A stretch of 64,000 bases of DNA from Eucalyptus grandis. Its lineage: Eukaryota; Streptophyta; Magnoliopsida; Myrtales; Myrtaceae. Location: contig NC_052618.1 in NCBI RefSeq assembly GCF_016545825.1, positions 17,373,561 through 17,437,560 of the forward strand. The letters are read 5' to 3'. Positions 46,281 to 57,825 of this stretch are shown one piece after another. Both the position numbers and the translations under genes were made by a program. Below the pieces are notes generated by a model. The model ran no database searches. It was given only the letters and a program-made list of their open reading frames with translations, and had not been told where the DNA came from. The number at the start of each line of letters is the position of its first letter. Within the stretch, counting starts at the first letter, position 1.

Positions 46281-49200
46281 GCGACGGCTCGGTTTGCGGA
46301 TACGAGTCCCTCGACCGCCTCCTCCGCGACAATCTCCGCCCCGAAGTCTTTCAGGTTCCCTGTTTTCTCGTTTGCAATCTCGTCTCCTCATCTGAAACTG
46401 CGATTTCATAACCTGGTTTAACATGTTGAGTGGGGGAGACGAGGGTCGGTGCCGTTCGACCCGAGATGTCTCGGGTCGGTTCGGATCCTCGCTTGCCGGT
46501 GATCCGATTGTTACCGCCTTTCTTAGATTGGATTTTTGACCCGAGTGATTGCGGAATTGAAGTCGATTCGACGAAGTTCTGGTTTTCTGGGAAGATATTC
46601 TGACGCTAGTACCTTTCTGTAAGCTTGATGATTCTAATCAGGAAAGCAATAGGTGCATGGAGAAGGATTATTATAATTTTGTTGAAATGAATCGCGCAAA
46701 GATTTTGTCGGATAGTAAATATTCTGCTCTGTTTACTTCGTGTCTTTACTGGCTCTTTCCAATTAAGCTGGTGTTGCACGAGCTGGATCGGCTTTGCTGT
46801 GCTTAAGGACCTTAGATGAATGTTGATCTTTAGTTGATCTGGAAGAATGTTGGGCCTGCATATGTAGACGTACGATTTAGTAGTCAAGTCAAATAGGAGT
46901 TGGACTTCTGTTTGAAAGGTGGATCTTTGGGATTGTACTCTTCAACATTGTAACGGTTGTGGTCTCTCGAATTCTTTGACTGTCCATTTTTAAGCACAAA
47001 AGAAAAAAAAAAAAAAAATAGAAAGAGTAAGAATAAACAGATAAAAATTCTCATTACAGGAAGTTAGGGCAGATCGAATAATATTAAGTCCAAATGGAAT
47101 TTAGATTGACATGGATCGACTGGCCATGAATATATTTGTCGAGAAAGCTTGAGTGACTCGGCAATTGGCATTTCCATGAATGGTTTGTGGCCCTTAGTTT
47201 TTTCTTATTGAGAATTTGCTTTTAGCTAGAGACCAAAGGAATTCATTACTGATGTTCCACAATTCATGGTTGCTATTTTTATGTATGCCATTTGAGAAAG
47301 GCTTTCTTGCCAGTGTGTTGAAGACTTTTTTCACTACACTGTGCGTGCTTGAGCATGTTAAAGAGGAAGTTTGGAGTGACATTCTTTTGGAGGTTGGAGA
47401 GGACAATAGTGACGATTTTAACCAATTCTGTCAACAGGAGAATGTCATCTCTTTGATGTTTCTTTACATATCATCTCTGTCTTCTCTGCGAAATCAAATT
47501 ATATATGAAAATTACCAGGAGTTCTATCGATGCCTTTCTTCTTCCTAAAATGTCAAAAGTTCAAAGCATGTCATTTAATTGTGATACAATCTGACTTTGT
47601 TGCTAACCATTATGATATTGATTTCAGGAAGTCAGTCGTTTACTTATAGGATTGAATTGTGGAAGGACTCTTGAAGTTGTTCCTCTGGCAGATTCTGCAA
47701 AAGCTCTCTCATCTGAATGTGATTTTGACATACAGGTGAACCAGTGTTTGATGTTTTTGTGCTGCTTATTGGTAGTGGCAATTTAAATGCTGTTGCTAAG
47801 AGTCCTGATCACACTAGGCTGCACTGTTTCATGCGTTTTCCAATACCATTTAGTTGGAATTTGATAAGGAATCGCTAAAAATCAAATGGGTTCCTTATGT
47901 AAAACAGTTTTCTAGATAGTATGAAAGTTGTCTTCTCAGCTGATTCCCACTCCGAGCATATGGAGTGTGCACATAGGGGGAATTATTTACTGGAAAAATG
48001 AAATACTTGCTTGTCATGGGTGAGATGCCTGAACACCTGAAAGGACTGAATTCTTTCTGGTGAACTTGTCTACTCCATGAGCTAGCATATAAAAAGAAGA
48101 TGGAAAGAAATAGTCAGGTCATCTGAAAACTGAAAGTATCTAGCGCAATCAGTTTCAAATGCCTTTGTCTTTTTCGCAACCATGGAAGACAAAGTTGGTT
48201 AACTCCACTCGACAAACACTCAATTTATGATTGCCTAAATCCAAGGTCACCACAATAGCCTATGAGGCAAGTTCCTTCAGCATTTCTTGGGTCTGCAAAT
48301 GGGAGTTTAGGCCAGCAAGTGTTTGGAAGTTTTCTGAGGAACATGAGCAAAGATCTTCCAATGTTTGCTTCTTGTTCTCTTTGCAAAGGTGCATAGGGAG
48401 TTTCTATTTATTACTCAGTAGTCTTTCACGTATGTGATAGATAAAAGAGCACAGACCGAATAATATCATGTCTGGGATTTATATATATGGTCCTAACTGT
48501 ATATATATTTGTTTAAAAGCAATGAACTGCAAATGTCTGGTCCAGATGCCCTTTAGCAATATTGAGACCTTATCACTACGGAGGTCTTGAAGAGAATTGT
48601 CCTGGAAATAAGCTCTTCTGTAATCTGTTTTAGCACGGATTCTTGGTTCTGAGTTTTTCCATGAGATGGAAGGTGTGAGAATAGTCTTGTACCATGGTGG
48701 GATTCTGTGGAGTTGGTGAACCAACAGAATAGAGAAACATGCAAAGTCTGAGGTAGTCAAATTATTCTGGTTAATTAAACTTGCTATCATGGAAGCTAAG
48801 AAATACTCGTACATATTCTTGTGGCAGTCGCTATTTGGTAGTTGCTAACTTATATTGAAAGCCATTGCCTTGCTTCCTGCATTTCTTGAGGATCCTTTGA
48901 TTTTCATTCATTCCAACCAGTTTTGTGGAGTCTTTCTTATTAATTTATTCCGAATTTCTTTCAGGCATTTCGCTTTACAGCAGACAAGGAAGTATTAAGA
49001 GAACCACGAGTTGTCAGAGTTGGGCTTATTCAAAACTCTATAGTTCTTCCCACGACTGCTCCCTTTCTGGATCAAAAAAGGGCTATTCATCAGAAAGTAA
49101 AACCAATGATAGATGCTGCAGGTGCTTCAGGAGTGAACATATTATGCTTGCAGGTTAGTCACACCCCGAAACTTGGGCTATACATTTTTTGGTTTCTCCT

Positions 49201-50288
49201 TTTTGACTTGAAAGACTGAAGTTCAGTTACTGAACTAAATAATTTTAATTTAGGAAGCATGGACAATGCCATTTGCCTTTTGTACAAGAGAGAAGAGGTG
49301 GTGTGAGTTTGCAGAGCCTGTTGATGGGGAATCAACAAGGTTTCTTCAGGATCTAGCGAAAAAATATAACATGGTCATTGTTAATCCTATCCTTGAGAGG
49401 GATGTAAATCATGGGGAGACGATCTGGAATACTGCCGTTATTATAGGCAATCATGGCAATATTATAGGCAAGCATCGAAAGGTAAGTGTAAATGTTGCAG
49501 ACCCCTATGTTTGATGCATCCCATTTTGACTTGTCATATTGAAAAACTTGATAATGGTACACTTGGCAGAACCACATCCCCAGAGTTGGAGATTTCAATG
49601 AAAGCACATACTATATGGAAGGAAATACTGGCCATCCTGTGTTTGAGACTGCTTATGGAAAGATCGCTGTCAATATATGTTATGGGAGGCACCATCCTCT
49701 GAATTGGTTAGCGTTTGGCTTGAATGGTGCTGAGATTGTGTTCAACCCTTCTGCAACTGTTGGTGAACTTAGCGAACCCATGTGGCCAATTGAGGTACTT
49801 GCAAAACCCTACTTATGCTTGATTTATTGAACCTGTGCTATGAACTTATATTGGTCATTGTGATTTGTTGATAATTTGTCGCCTCAGTTAACCTAACTTT
49901 GTTCATGTAAATTCAATTTACAGGCGCGAAATGCTGCCATTGCCAACAGTTATTTTGTCGGATCAATTAACCGGGTAGGAACAGAAACATTCCCAATCCG
50001 TTCACATCAGGTGATGGGAAGCCACAGCACGCAGATTTTGGGCACTTCTATGGATCCAGTCACTTTTCAGCCCCAGATGCCTCCTGCACACCATCACTGT
50101 CCCGTCACAGAGATGGATTGCTGGTCTCAGACATGGATCTCAACCTCTGCAGGCAGCTGAAAGACAAGTGGGGGTTCAGGATGACTGCTCGGTACGAGCT
50201 CTATGCCGATATCCTTGCTCAGTACTTGAAGCCGGAGTTTGAACCCCAGGTCATATCTGATCCCTTGCTGCAAAAGAAGTCCTATTAA
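46208..50288 (+). CDS. PYD3: Beta-ureidopropionase, six exons, frameshift in last exon
   Basis: N-carbamoyl-beta-alanine amidohydrolase (EC 3.5.1.6), last step of reductive pyrimidine catabolism, releasing beta-alanine, CO2 and ammonia; plant homologues are cytosolic. Exons: 46208-46354, 47628-47735, 48965-49153, 49254-49481, 49570-49794, 49924-50288. All introns are GT-AG and phase 0. The CN-hydrolase domain shows the expected triad Glu149 (EAWTMPF), Lys224 (GKHRK, last codon of exon 4) and Cys261 (VNICYGR); Glu-to-Lys and Lys-to-Cys spacings fit the family. [20 protein letters not shown] and [20 protein letters not shown] are characteristic. Exon 6 lacks one base at about 49995 (cccaatccg): as read, translation leaves frame after Pro323 and stops at 50158-50160 (377 aa). 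Downstream, the correct frame stays open to TAA 50286-50288, with family-typical sequence ([11 protein letters not shown]). One more base would give 420 aa, close to the roughly 408 of Arabidopsis PYD3. Sequencing error seems likelier than a true null. Confidence 0.95.
46244..46276 (+). repeat. (GCC)11 coding microsatellite, polyalanine
   Basis: Eleven perfect GCC codons in PYD3 exon 1 encode Ala13-Ala23, in the variable N-terminal extension before the catalytic domain. Likely length-polymorphic and neutral. Confidence 0.97.
46355..47627 (+). other. PYD3 intron 1
   Basis: 1273-bp GT-AG intron, T-rich, no transposon ends or coding domain seen. The open stretch at 47216-47548 is not conserved with any family I know. 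Intron 2 (47736-48964, 1229 bp) is likewise empty. Introns 3-5 are 100, 88 and 129 bp. Confidence 0.85.
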
Positions 50289-50514
50289 GTTCTTGATTCA
50301 CAATACTCTGTATATTCGGGGATGACTTTATCAAAACAATGTCTGGACCTTCGGCACACGTGATGTCTGTACATATGGGAATTGGAAATGGATAATTCAA
50401 TAATCTTCTCTTTCAGATCACTCTTGCATTAAAATGAATCCGAAGGGAACTTGGATCATTCAAATGAACTTGCTTTCAACTGGTGTATTCACCTGTGCAT
50501 GAACTATTATAACT

Positions 50515-51260
50515 AAATTATGTACTTGCGAAATTCATTGCCTAAACTAAGGACAACCCAGGGAGTTTAACTCTGTCCGTATTGTCAATGTTGATTAAGC
50601 TTGACAGGCTTCGATGTTACAAATTGCAAATTGGGTTTGGTCAAGGAAAAAGGACAACCCAGAGAGTTTGCTAAGCTTTTTTAGAGCAAAAAGCTACCTA
50701 CGGAAAGAGTGAAATTTTTTAAAATTTTCTTAGATCTAAACAGAACCATTGACAAGATAGTGTCATTCATGTCTCAAAACTTTAAAATCAATAGATTGAC
50801 ATTTGAATGACATGGCATGGTTTTGTCTTTCAATTTCACTATGGTGGACTTAATTATATTCCCACAACATTTCACATTCACATAAAGTTTCGAATCACAA
50901 AAAGCACGATCTTGGTGTGATATATGCAAAAAAAAAAAGAGAAGACCATAGAAATTATTTGAGAAACTCAAATCTGACCAATAGAAACTTCAACTAGAAG
51001 GGACCACGCATCTTACAGGAATTAACATTCCTAGACTGTACATCAGATACATCTCAAACTATGAGAAATACTAGACATTTGAGGAAATTATACTAATCCT
51101 CCAACGAAATCACATGACGATCTTTTATCGGGTGTCGATTATTCAATACATGATGTACACTTGTTTCGACATCCAATAAAAGACACCCACGTGGTCTATG
51201 CAGAGAGTCTTAGCAAGATTTCTCAATTCCAATTACATGTTGGCCTACCAGGACGAGCAT
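50515..51260 (+). repeat. Segmental duplicate downstream of PYD3, copy 1
   Basis: Matches 56510-56660 (attgtcaatgttgattaagc, ttgacaggcttcgatgttac) and 57305-57890 (aaaagctacctac, ttgacaagat, agattgacatt, caaaaagca-gatct). Copy 2 is split by about 640 bp containing a MITE. Carries small-protein gene A1 at its end. Confidence 0.75.
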
Positions 51261-51291
51261 ATGCACGATGGCATGACCAATCTGTGAAACT

Positions 51292-51588
51292 CTAGTTGGA
51301 CATTTTCGGCGACGGGCGGGAGACTGGGCCCGCCGTGGTCCTGAACTCGACCACCTCCGAATCGCATGGGCAACAGTGAAAGGCCGATGGGCCCTGGCCT
51401 CTTTCCGTCTCCTCTGCGCACTCTTCGCAAACGATGTAGCTGCTCTTTGCGCTAGCATCCTTCCCATCGACGCTGGATTCGCCACGAGACTCGCAGCTCT
51501 TTGGCATGTTCGAATCTTCTTGCAGTTGCCTGAGCACTATGACACGACTTTCCCCCTCGTTGTCCGTGGTCGTCGTTCCAAAATCCAT
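51292..51588 (-). CDS. Small-protein family member A1, 98 aa, unidentified
   Basis: Minus-strand frame from ATG 51588 (MDFGTTTT). I chose this start because the paralogue A2 begins MDFTTR at the equivalent base. After a Ser/Glu-rich segment it carries the family core KSSYIVCEECAEE, GPSAFHCCPC, then VVEFRTTAGPVSRP. Two Cys pairs (C-x2-C and C-C-x-C) could bind metal but are not conserved in subfamily B. It stops soon after the core, whereas A2 continues. An AT-rich TATA-like tatatata lies about 115 bp upstream. No signal peptide or membrane span. I do not recognise the family. Member of a five-copy cluster on one strand (51-61 kb). Confidence 0.5.
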   Translation of the reverse strand: MDFGTTTTDNEGESRVIVLRQLQEDSNMPKSCESRGESSVDGKDASAKSSYIVCEECAEETERGQGPSAFHCCPCDSEVVEFRTTAGPVSRPSPKMSN

Positions 51589-52136
51589 CTTGCTGTAGGC
51601 ATTCAAAACAATTTAATTTTTGGTCAGAAAAGGTTTTTGCTATTTGATGACTGAATAATAATTACAAAGTTGAGCAGGAACTAGTAGTATTTGATATATC
51701 TATATATACCGTTATATTTTAGTGCGATCTCAAGTCTACATTTAGTGTAATCTCTTTAGGTGTTCGATTATGAGTTTAACTCTAGTTTTGGGGAAAGATA
51801 GAACATGAATAAATCCTACTTTTAAAAAAAAAATCTGAAAAGTAGGAAATACTTCTTATTTTTTATGGGAAGGAATAAAAAATTATATTTACAGTTTCAC
51901 TTCTCTGCCGATTATATTAAAAGGTTTTTTACGTATTTTCGAATATGGAGAAATATCTCTGTCTCTTCCATCTGAGTCAAAGAACTAGTCTCTTTCTCTC
52001 GAATGGGAGTGTGCTTTCTTTTTCTTTTTCTTTTCGAAAAGTGGCAGCGTGCTTGCCTTTCTCACTCTCAAGTGGAAGGGTGCTTTCTTTTTTTTTTTTT
52101 TTTTTTTATTGTTATTTTTTTGTTCCAAAAGTGAAA

Positions 52137-52840
52137 GTTTCACCGATCCGAGCCAATCCAAGATCTGAATCAAAGAACTCGCTAAAAAAAAGTGTTTCAC
52201 AGATCTCGAGTTTCACCGATTCGAGATTCTGGATCGGGAGTTCGGAGCTTCACCAACCCGAGATCCGAATCGAAAAACTCGCCAAGGAGTTTCACAGATC
52301 CTGAGATCTCGAGTTTGAGGTGTTTCACAGATCTTGAATTCTGGATCAAAGAACTCCCTAAGGTGTTTGAAGGTGTTTTGCAGATGTTGAGATCTTGTTC
52401 GCAGATCTTGCAATCTGGATCAAAGAACTCGCTAAGGTGTTTCACAGATCTTACGATGAGATCTGGATCAGAGTTTCAAGGTGTTTCATACATCTTGAGA
52501 TCTTTCTTACAGATCTTGCGATGAGATCTTGTTCGCAGATCTTACGATCTGGATCAGAGTTTCAAGGTGTTTCATACATCTTGAGATCTCGTTCACAGAT
52601 CTTAAGACGAGATCTGGGTTAAAAGTTTCAAGGTGTTTCATAAATCTTGAGATCTTGTTCAAAGATGGATCTTGTTCACAGATCATGAGATCTGGATCAA
52701 TGTTTCAAGGTGTTTCATAGATCTTGAGATCTTGTTCATAGATCTTGCGATCCGGATCGACGTTTCGGGGATCAAAGAACTGGCTAAGGTGTACAGGGGT
52801 TTCGCAGATCTTGATATCTGGATCAAAGAACTCGCCTCAA
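52137..52840. repeat. Degenerate tandem repeat rich in agatct
   Basis: Imperfect units combining gtttcacagatcttgagatct and ggatcaaagaactcgctaag, roughly 40-75 bp, repeated about a dozen times. Open frames on both strands are by-products of the repeat. The flank at 52841-53080 is GA-rich. A TATA-like CCATAAATAGC on the minus strand (53067-53077) might indicate a minus-strand transcript running into the array, but no gene is recognisable. Confidence 0.75.
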
Positions 52841-54392
52841 AGCGCAAAGTCGAAGATACGAACTCGCTATCGAGCAGAACCTCAAATGCCGAATCGGCGC
52901 AAAGTCGAAGATGCGTATCCAGCAATTGCTGAATCGCTGAGCTGGGGAAGCGAGGAGAGGGAGGGGAAGGGGATGATGAGTAGACTGAGCAGAAGGCTGA
53001 GCCGAGGGAAGGGAGGAGAGGGAGAGGAAGGGAATGGTGGGGAGAGCGGAGGGCGAGGAAGGTGGCTATTTATGGTGGACGATCGTCGGGGGGCATATCG
53101 AATCCAACCATTGAGATGCCGGATTGGTTCTCGCAAAACCCTAATCGGAAATAGACGCGAAATTTCCATGTCGGTTTGCATGTTCTTGACGTCCCTACGT
53201 ATGACGTGTCACGTACCTCTGGTTATTCTTATCTTTTCAATTTACAATCACATGATTTGATGGTTGCTCCATACTTTTTGTCCGATTGATCTAAAAAGTT
53301 ATTTTTTTATAATCATAACACTTTTAGTTTGGGGAGGTTAATGCGAAGGCACGTGATCAAATAATATGGATCGGATGCTAAATTCGTGTTGTTCGTTCGA
53401 TTATAGTGATTTATGTCCACGGGGAGAGTAGGAACAAATTTCTCTTTAAATCAAACGATAAATTAAATATTACAAGCATACTAAATTCGAGTCACTCAAA
53501 CACTTTTAGTATTTCTCAAGTCTCAATTATACATAATAATTCACGCAATGTTTAGTCTCACAATTTCTAGCGTAGTAATCTTTCAATCTCATAGAGGAAT
53601 TAATAAATTTTATCACAAAATTTAATCAGTTAAAAATACTTAAATTCTAAAAAAAGAGATGGACGAACCCATGGCCAAGCATCCGGCACCTACGGACATA
53701 TCTTAGAATTGAAAACCCACACGGCACTCACGTAGAAATCGCCCGTTCGCACCACGACAAGAAAACCCCAAATTATAATATTCATACTAAGCCCATGTGA
53801 ACCAAATCTAACAAGATCCAAAGATCTCCATATCTTTAAATTTCTTCTCTCTCTGACAGTACAATTTGCTTTCCTGGTCCTCTATCATGGTCGAAGTCCA
53901 ACACATTTTGGTACTACACCGTGTAGATACCACACCCATCCGACTTCAACATGGAACAACTTACGTTCTCAATCACAACTTCACCACGGAAGATTTTTGT
54001 ATTCTGAGATTCAGCTTGTGAACTTAAAATGTACCGGGCTAAAATGCAATTCATTTTGCATCGGATTGTGTAATGTATTTAAATTCGAGACATATTTTAA
54101 TAGAGATCTTAACACAATATGATTGTATATTGATTTATATTCCCTTTAACATGTAGTGGAAGTGTCATGACTTAGATTTAATACTAATACAGCTGTGCAT
54201 CATTCAAATTCTATATACAACATCACGTTAAAATAGTAGTAGATTCATACATTGATGTGATATGCACATAGAAATTAACGACAATAAAGCAATGACCGAA
54301 GAAAATTTGTATGAGGAAACTCAAATCCGACCAACTATACAGACTCAATGCTACGAGAATCATATTTCTACGTCCGAACCCCATGCTATATT
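52841..54392. other. No gene recognised
   Basis: GA-rich then AT-rich DNA. 54240-54392 resembles the 3' flank of the A1/A2 genes (aggaaactcaaatccgacca), showing that B1 belongs to the same duplicated set. Confidence 0.45.
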
Positions 54393-54797
54393 TCAGCAAT
54401 GATGGAAAATCCAGAGCCGTGCATGGACACATGGACACATGGACACATGGTCATTGCTGACTCCACGGAGTCCAACCCGTTCTTCTTCTACAGCAGAATC
54501 CTGGTAGGGCGTTTCCTCCGGCCGGCAGGCGATCGGACCTGCCTTGGTCCTGAACCCGACTGTCACCGGATTGTTGCGAGCGCAACTATGGAACCCTAAT
54601 CCATCATCTCTTTCCCTCTCGGCCTCGCACTCATTGTGAAGAAGCACGTAGCCTGCCTTCCGCCACCCCAGCACCCTCTTCTTCTTCACGTCGATTCCCT
54701 TCTTGATGCCCTCCAAACCGTCGCGTCTCCTTCCTGTTTGCTTCAGCATGTCAGCGTGACGCACCATCTGTTCGCGAGTCATCATGGCGAGGGCCAT
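54393..54797 (-). CDS. Small-protein family member B1, 134 aa, unidentified
   Basis: Minus-strand frame; start ATG 54797 (MALAMMTREQMV) aligns with MDLATMTRE of copy B2 at the same distance from the shared gacttgacgactgag-type leader. The open frame extends further upstream, but that part matches non-coding leader of B2. The N-half is basic (KQTGRRRDGLEGIKKGIDVK). The core follows: RKAGYVLLHNECEAERERDD, then FHSCARNNPVTVGFRTKAGP. The C-end has CPCVHARL, like CLCVHARL of A2. Hydrophilic, predicted soluble. Conservation of the protein core across copies that differ in nucleotides suggests it was under selection. Function unknown. Confidence 0.5.
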   Translation of the reverse strand: MALAMMTREQMVRHADMLKQTGRRRDGLEGIKKGIDVKKKRVLGWRKAGYVLLHNECEAERERDDGLGFHSCARNNPVTVGFRTKAGPIACRPEETPYQDSAVEEERVGLRGVSNDHVSMCPCVHARLWIFHHC

Positions 54798-56509
54798 CTT
54801 TGCCGACGATCTTGCGACTTGACGACTGAGAATTGATGGGATAGAGTTCAAGCAATGAGAACACTGTCCACTCACTGCATAGGAAATGTTTGATGTCCCG
54901 TCTTGATTCTTATTTTGGAAAGAAATCTCAAAACCCCAAGCAAAACAGATATATCGAATAGGGAAATTTTTCCTATTTTGCACTTACTGTTATTGGGGAA
55001 CTTGACTTACTTTCTATTTCTCTTGATTGCTTATTTATGATTAAAAACTCACTAACTAACCGTTTTACATGAGGGTGCTTTCAAAGGAATCAATGTTACA
55101 TGAGAATTGAAAAAAAAAAAAAAAAAGTGGTAAGATAACTTGGATATACAAATGTAGACTGATTGAAAGGGACGAAGATCCAAAAGAGAATACAAGTACT
55201 TCTTGGTCGTGAATATCTGAATAGTACGAACCGTTCCGTGGATATCTTTGCTTCAGAACAAATCAATTAGAATTAGGCTCGGTCAACTAGAATGTGTATT
55301 ATCCATATAGGGAATCTTCCAATCGAGACGATCCATCGACCTGAGATGAAGAGAAAAGTCTATCTATTTTATTTGGTTATTCAGTTAAACTTAAACCAAT
55401 GATTCGTTATTGGAGCAGATAGCAACAACCATTTCATCCGACATGCGTAGTTTTGATTTTCCAATGGATTTACATCTTTCATTAATGGAAATTTTTTTAT
55501 GCAACTTGGTAGCATGCTTGTTTTTGGTATAAAATATCATGGGTGCAAATCCTATCGTCGAAGGAATCAATACCTCGTGAGGTGCATGAACCCGTAATAA
55601 GATAGGTTCCAAGGTGTATGTAGTAGGCTCCAGATTCCAAAAAATAATGAACATATTCCAACGGATAGATTTTAGGTTTCATGTGGAACTTGTATGGAAT
55701 TTGAACTCGTTCACCCCTCGTAGTTATCCCAATTTTTTTTAAGACAAAAAAAATGTCCGAACTTATATTCGTGTGGTCCATTTATTCTTTGTTATGATTC
55801 CATTAGAAAGCACTATTAAAAGTCTTACACGATCACTGACGTGGACGACGGAATGGAAATGGAGCTAATACGGCATCAATGTGACTTAAGTGATATTGAA
55901 AAAAAAAAAAAAGTCCTTCCCTTTCTTTCGTGGACCACAATGGTGCCGCTTTGCTCTCCTTCTGAGTTGATGAAATCGAAATGGGTAAAATTTTAGGGTT
56001 ATATGTACGCGGTTATATCTGTCTTGGTTCCTCACCAAATCCACGATTGTTGACCCAGATTTATCCAAATGAAGCTTCGATTCTAGGCGAGTGATTATGA
56101 GTTCTAACTGTTCTTAATCCGTTGTTGTTTACACTGTTTTTTTTTCCTGATTCTGGATTATATTTTGCATTAACAGTAAAAGAAAAGGTCGAATGTACGT
56201 GTTTGCCTTTAAAACATATTGGACCTGCTAACCTGTAGCTTCTAAACTGCGATGGATGTACTATCTACTGATCACATGATGTTGCGCCATTGGGTACATC
56301 ATGCTTGGTTTGGTAAGAAGGAGAGAGGTGTTGTGCAATTTGGAAAATGTTGTCCCGAGGATGAATGCTTGATGGATGTACTATCTATCGAGTCTGTGTT
56401 CTAAGACCTCTAGGCTAAGTCTAGATTTTTCATTAAATACATGAAATCAAATGTACAGTGAAAGGAGGTGAATAAACTTACCTCCATGCTAATTTTGTTG
56501 GCTGACATG
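54798..56509. other. No gene; leader of B1 and a dispersed repeat
   Basis: 54820-54960 matches the B2 leader (59140-59260: gtttgatgtc-cgtcttgattctta). 55570-55720 (ggttccaaggtgt, attccaacggatagattt, ttaggtttcatgtggaactt) matches 19500-19555 inside the hAT-like element, so it is a dispersed transposon fragment. Otherwise AT-rich. Confidence 0.5.
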
Positions 56510-57825
56510 AATGAATTATGTACTCGTGAAATCCATTGCCTAAACCAGCAAGGACAACCCAGAGAATATAACTCTATGGTCGTATTGTCAATGTTGATTA
56601 AGCTTGACAGGCTTCGATGTTACAAATTGCGAGATAGATTTTGTCGAGGAATTAGTGTTCAGCGCCTTTAAGTTACCAAATAGAGAGAGCACCACTAAAA
56701 ACCCTTAATTATATCCACCGTGACATTAACACTCTAAACTTTTTTCCTATCACGAAAATCTCCAAAATTATACCAAGGACTCAACACCTTTAGTCACAGT
56801 TTCATTCAAAAATGCCATTAACAATTTGACCGACAGCTTTCATGGACACCGACAGACAAATGGAGTTTATGTGGATCTGAAAAAATCAACCAAAAAACTT
56901 AAGTTTTGTCTATTGTGAACTAATATCTTATTTTTTTTTTGGTATCACCAATACCTCAAATTTGTTTTGTTTTGGATGAAACTATACTGGAGGATAATTT
57001 TGTGCTAGTGGTACATATTTAGGACTTTTTGTGATGCAAAAAAGGTTTTGGGGAATTGATGTCACAATGGTTATAGTTTATAATTTTTTTGTGATATTTT
57101 GTTTATCAAATTAGAGAGAATTTACGGTTGGAGCAATTTTCCTTCTTGTGCGTGTTTCGGAGAACTATATATTTCCTTGTATAATCATTAGCAACACCTT
57201 TCTTCCTATTCTTTGTTTTTTTCTTTTATAGTGGTTTGAATACACTTGCAGCTTACTAGCTTGTAAAGCGTACCAGAGAGAATGAGAGTTTACAGAGCTA
57301 ATCAAAACCAAAAGCTACCTACATAGAGAGGGAAATTTTTAAAATTTCGTTAGATATAAACAGCACTTTTGACAAGATCAAATGTCATTCATATCTTAGA
57401 ACTTAAATAGATTGACATTCTAATAACACGACATAGTTTTGCGTTTTCTTTTTTCATGATTATGGACTTGATTAAATTCCCATAACGTTTCCAACCACAA
57501 AAAGCATGATCTATATATATTAAATATATGCCAAAAAAAAAAAAAAAAAAAAAGGAGAACATAGAATATTAGTAACTAATCGGAAAAACTCAAGTCTGAC
57601 CAATAAAAACTCACAAATAAAAAGGACCACGTGCCTCCTACAGAAATCAATATTCCTAACCTATACATCATATATATCACGAACTATGAGGAATGCTAGA
57701 CATCTTGGGAAATCCTTCAATGAAATAACATGACGGTCTTTTATCAGGCGTTGATTATTCAATGCATGGGTCGCACTCGTTTCGACATCCAATATAAGAC
57801 CGCCACATCGTCTAGTAAGGGAGTT
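56510..57825 (+). repeat. Segmental duplicate, copy 2 (split by a MITE)
   Basis: 56510-56660 and 57305-57825 correspond to 50515-50690 and 50690-51190. The intervening 640 bp is absent from copy 1. Confidence 0.75.
56690..57104. mobile_element. MITE in segmental duplicate copy 2
   Basis: The left arm (tgacattaacactctaaact, ttttttcctatcacgaaaat) pairs with the reverse complement of the right arm (tttttgtgatgcaaaaaagg, ttttggggaattgatgtca). It lies within sequence that is missing from copy 1 of the duplication, which supports insertion. No coding capacity. Confidence 0.7.

Noticed and set aside
52192..53260. Several 60-170 codon frames in the agatct repeat and GA-rich flank
   Set aside because: Repeat-derived low-complexity peptides, open on both strands. 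No family resemblance.
54798..54983. N-terminal extension of B1 (frame open upstream to 54983)
   Set aside because: The extension aligns with the non-coding leader of B2 and is not protein-like; the start was placed at 54797.
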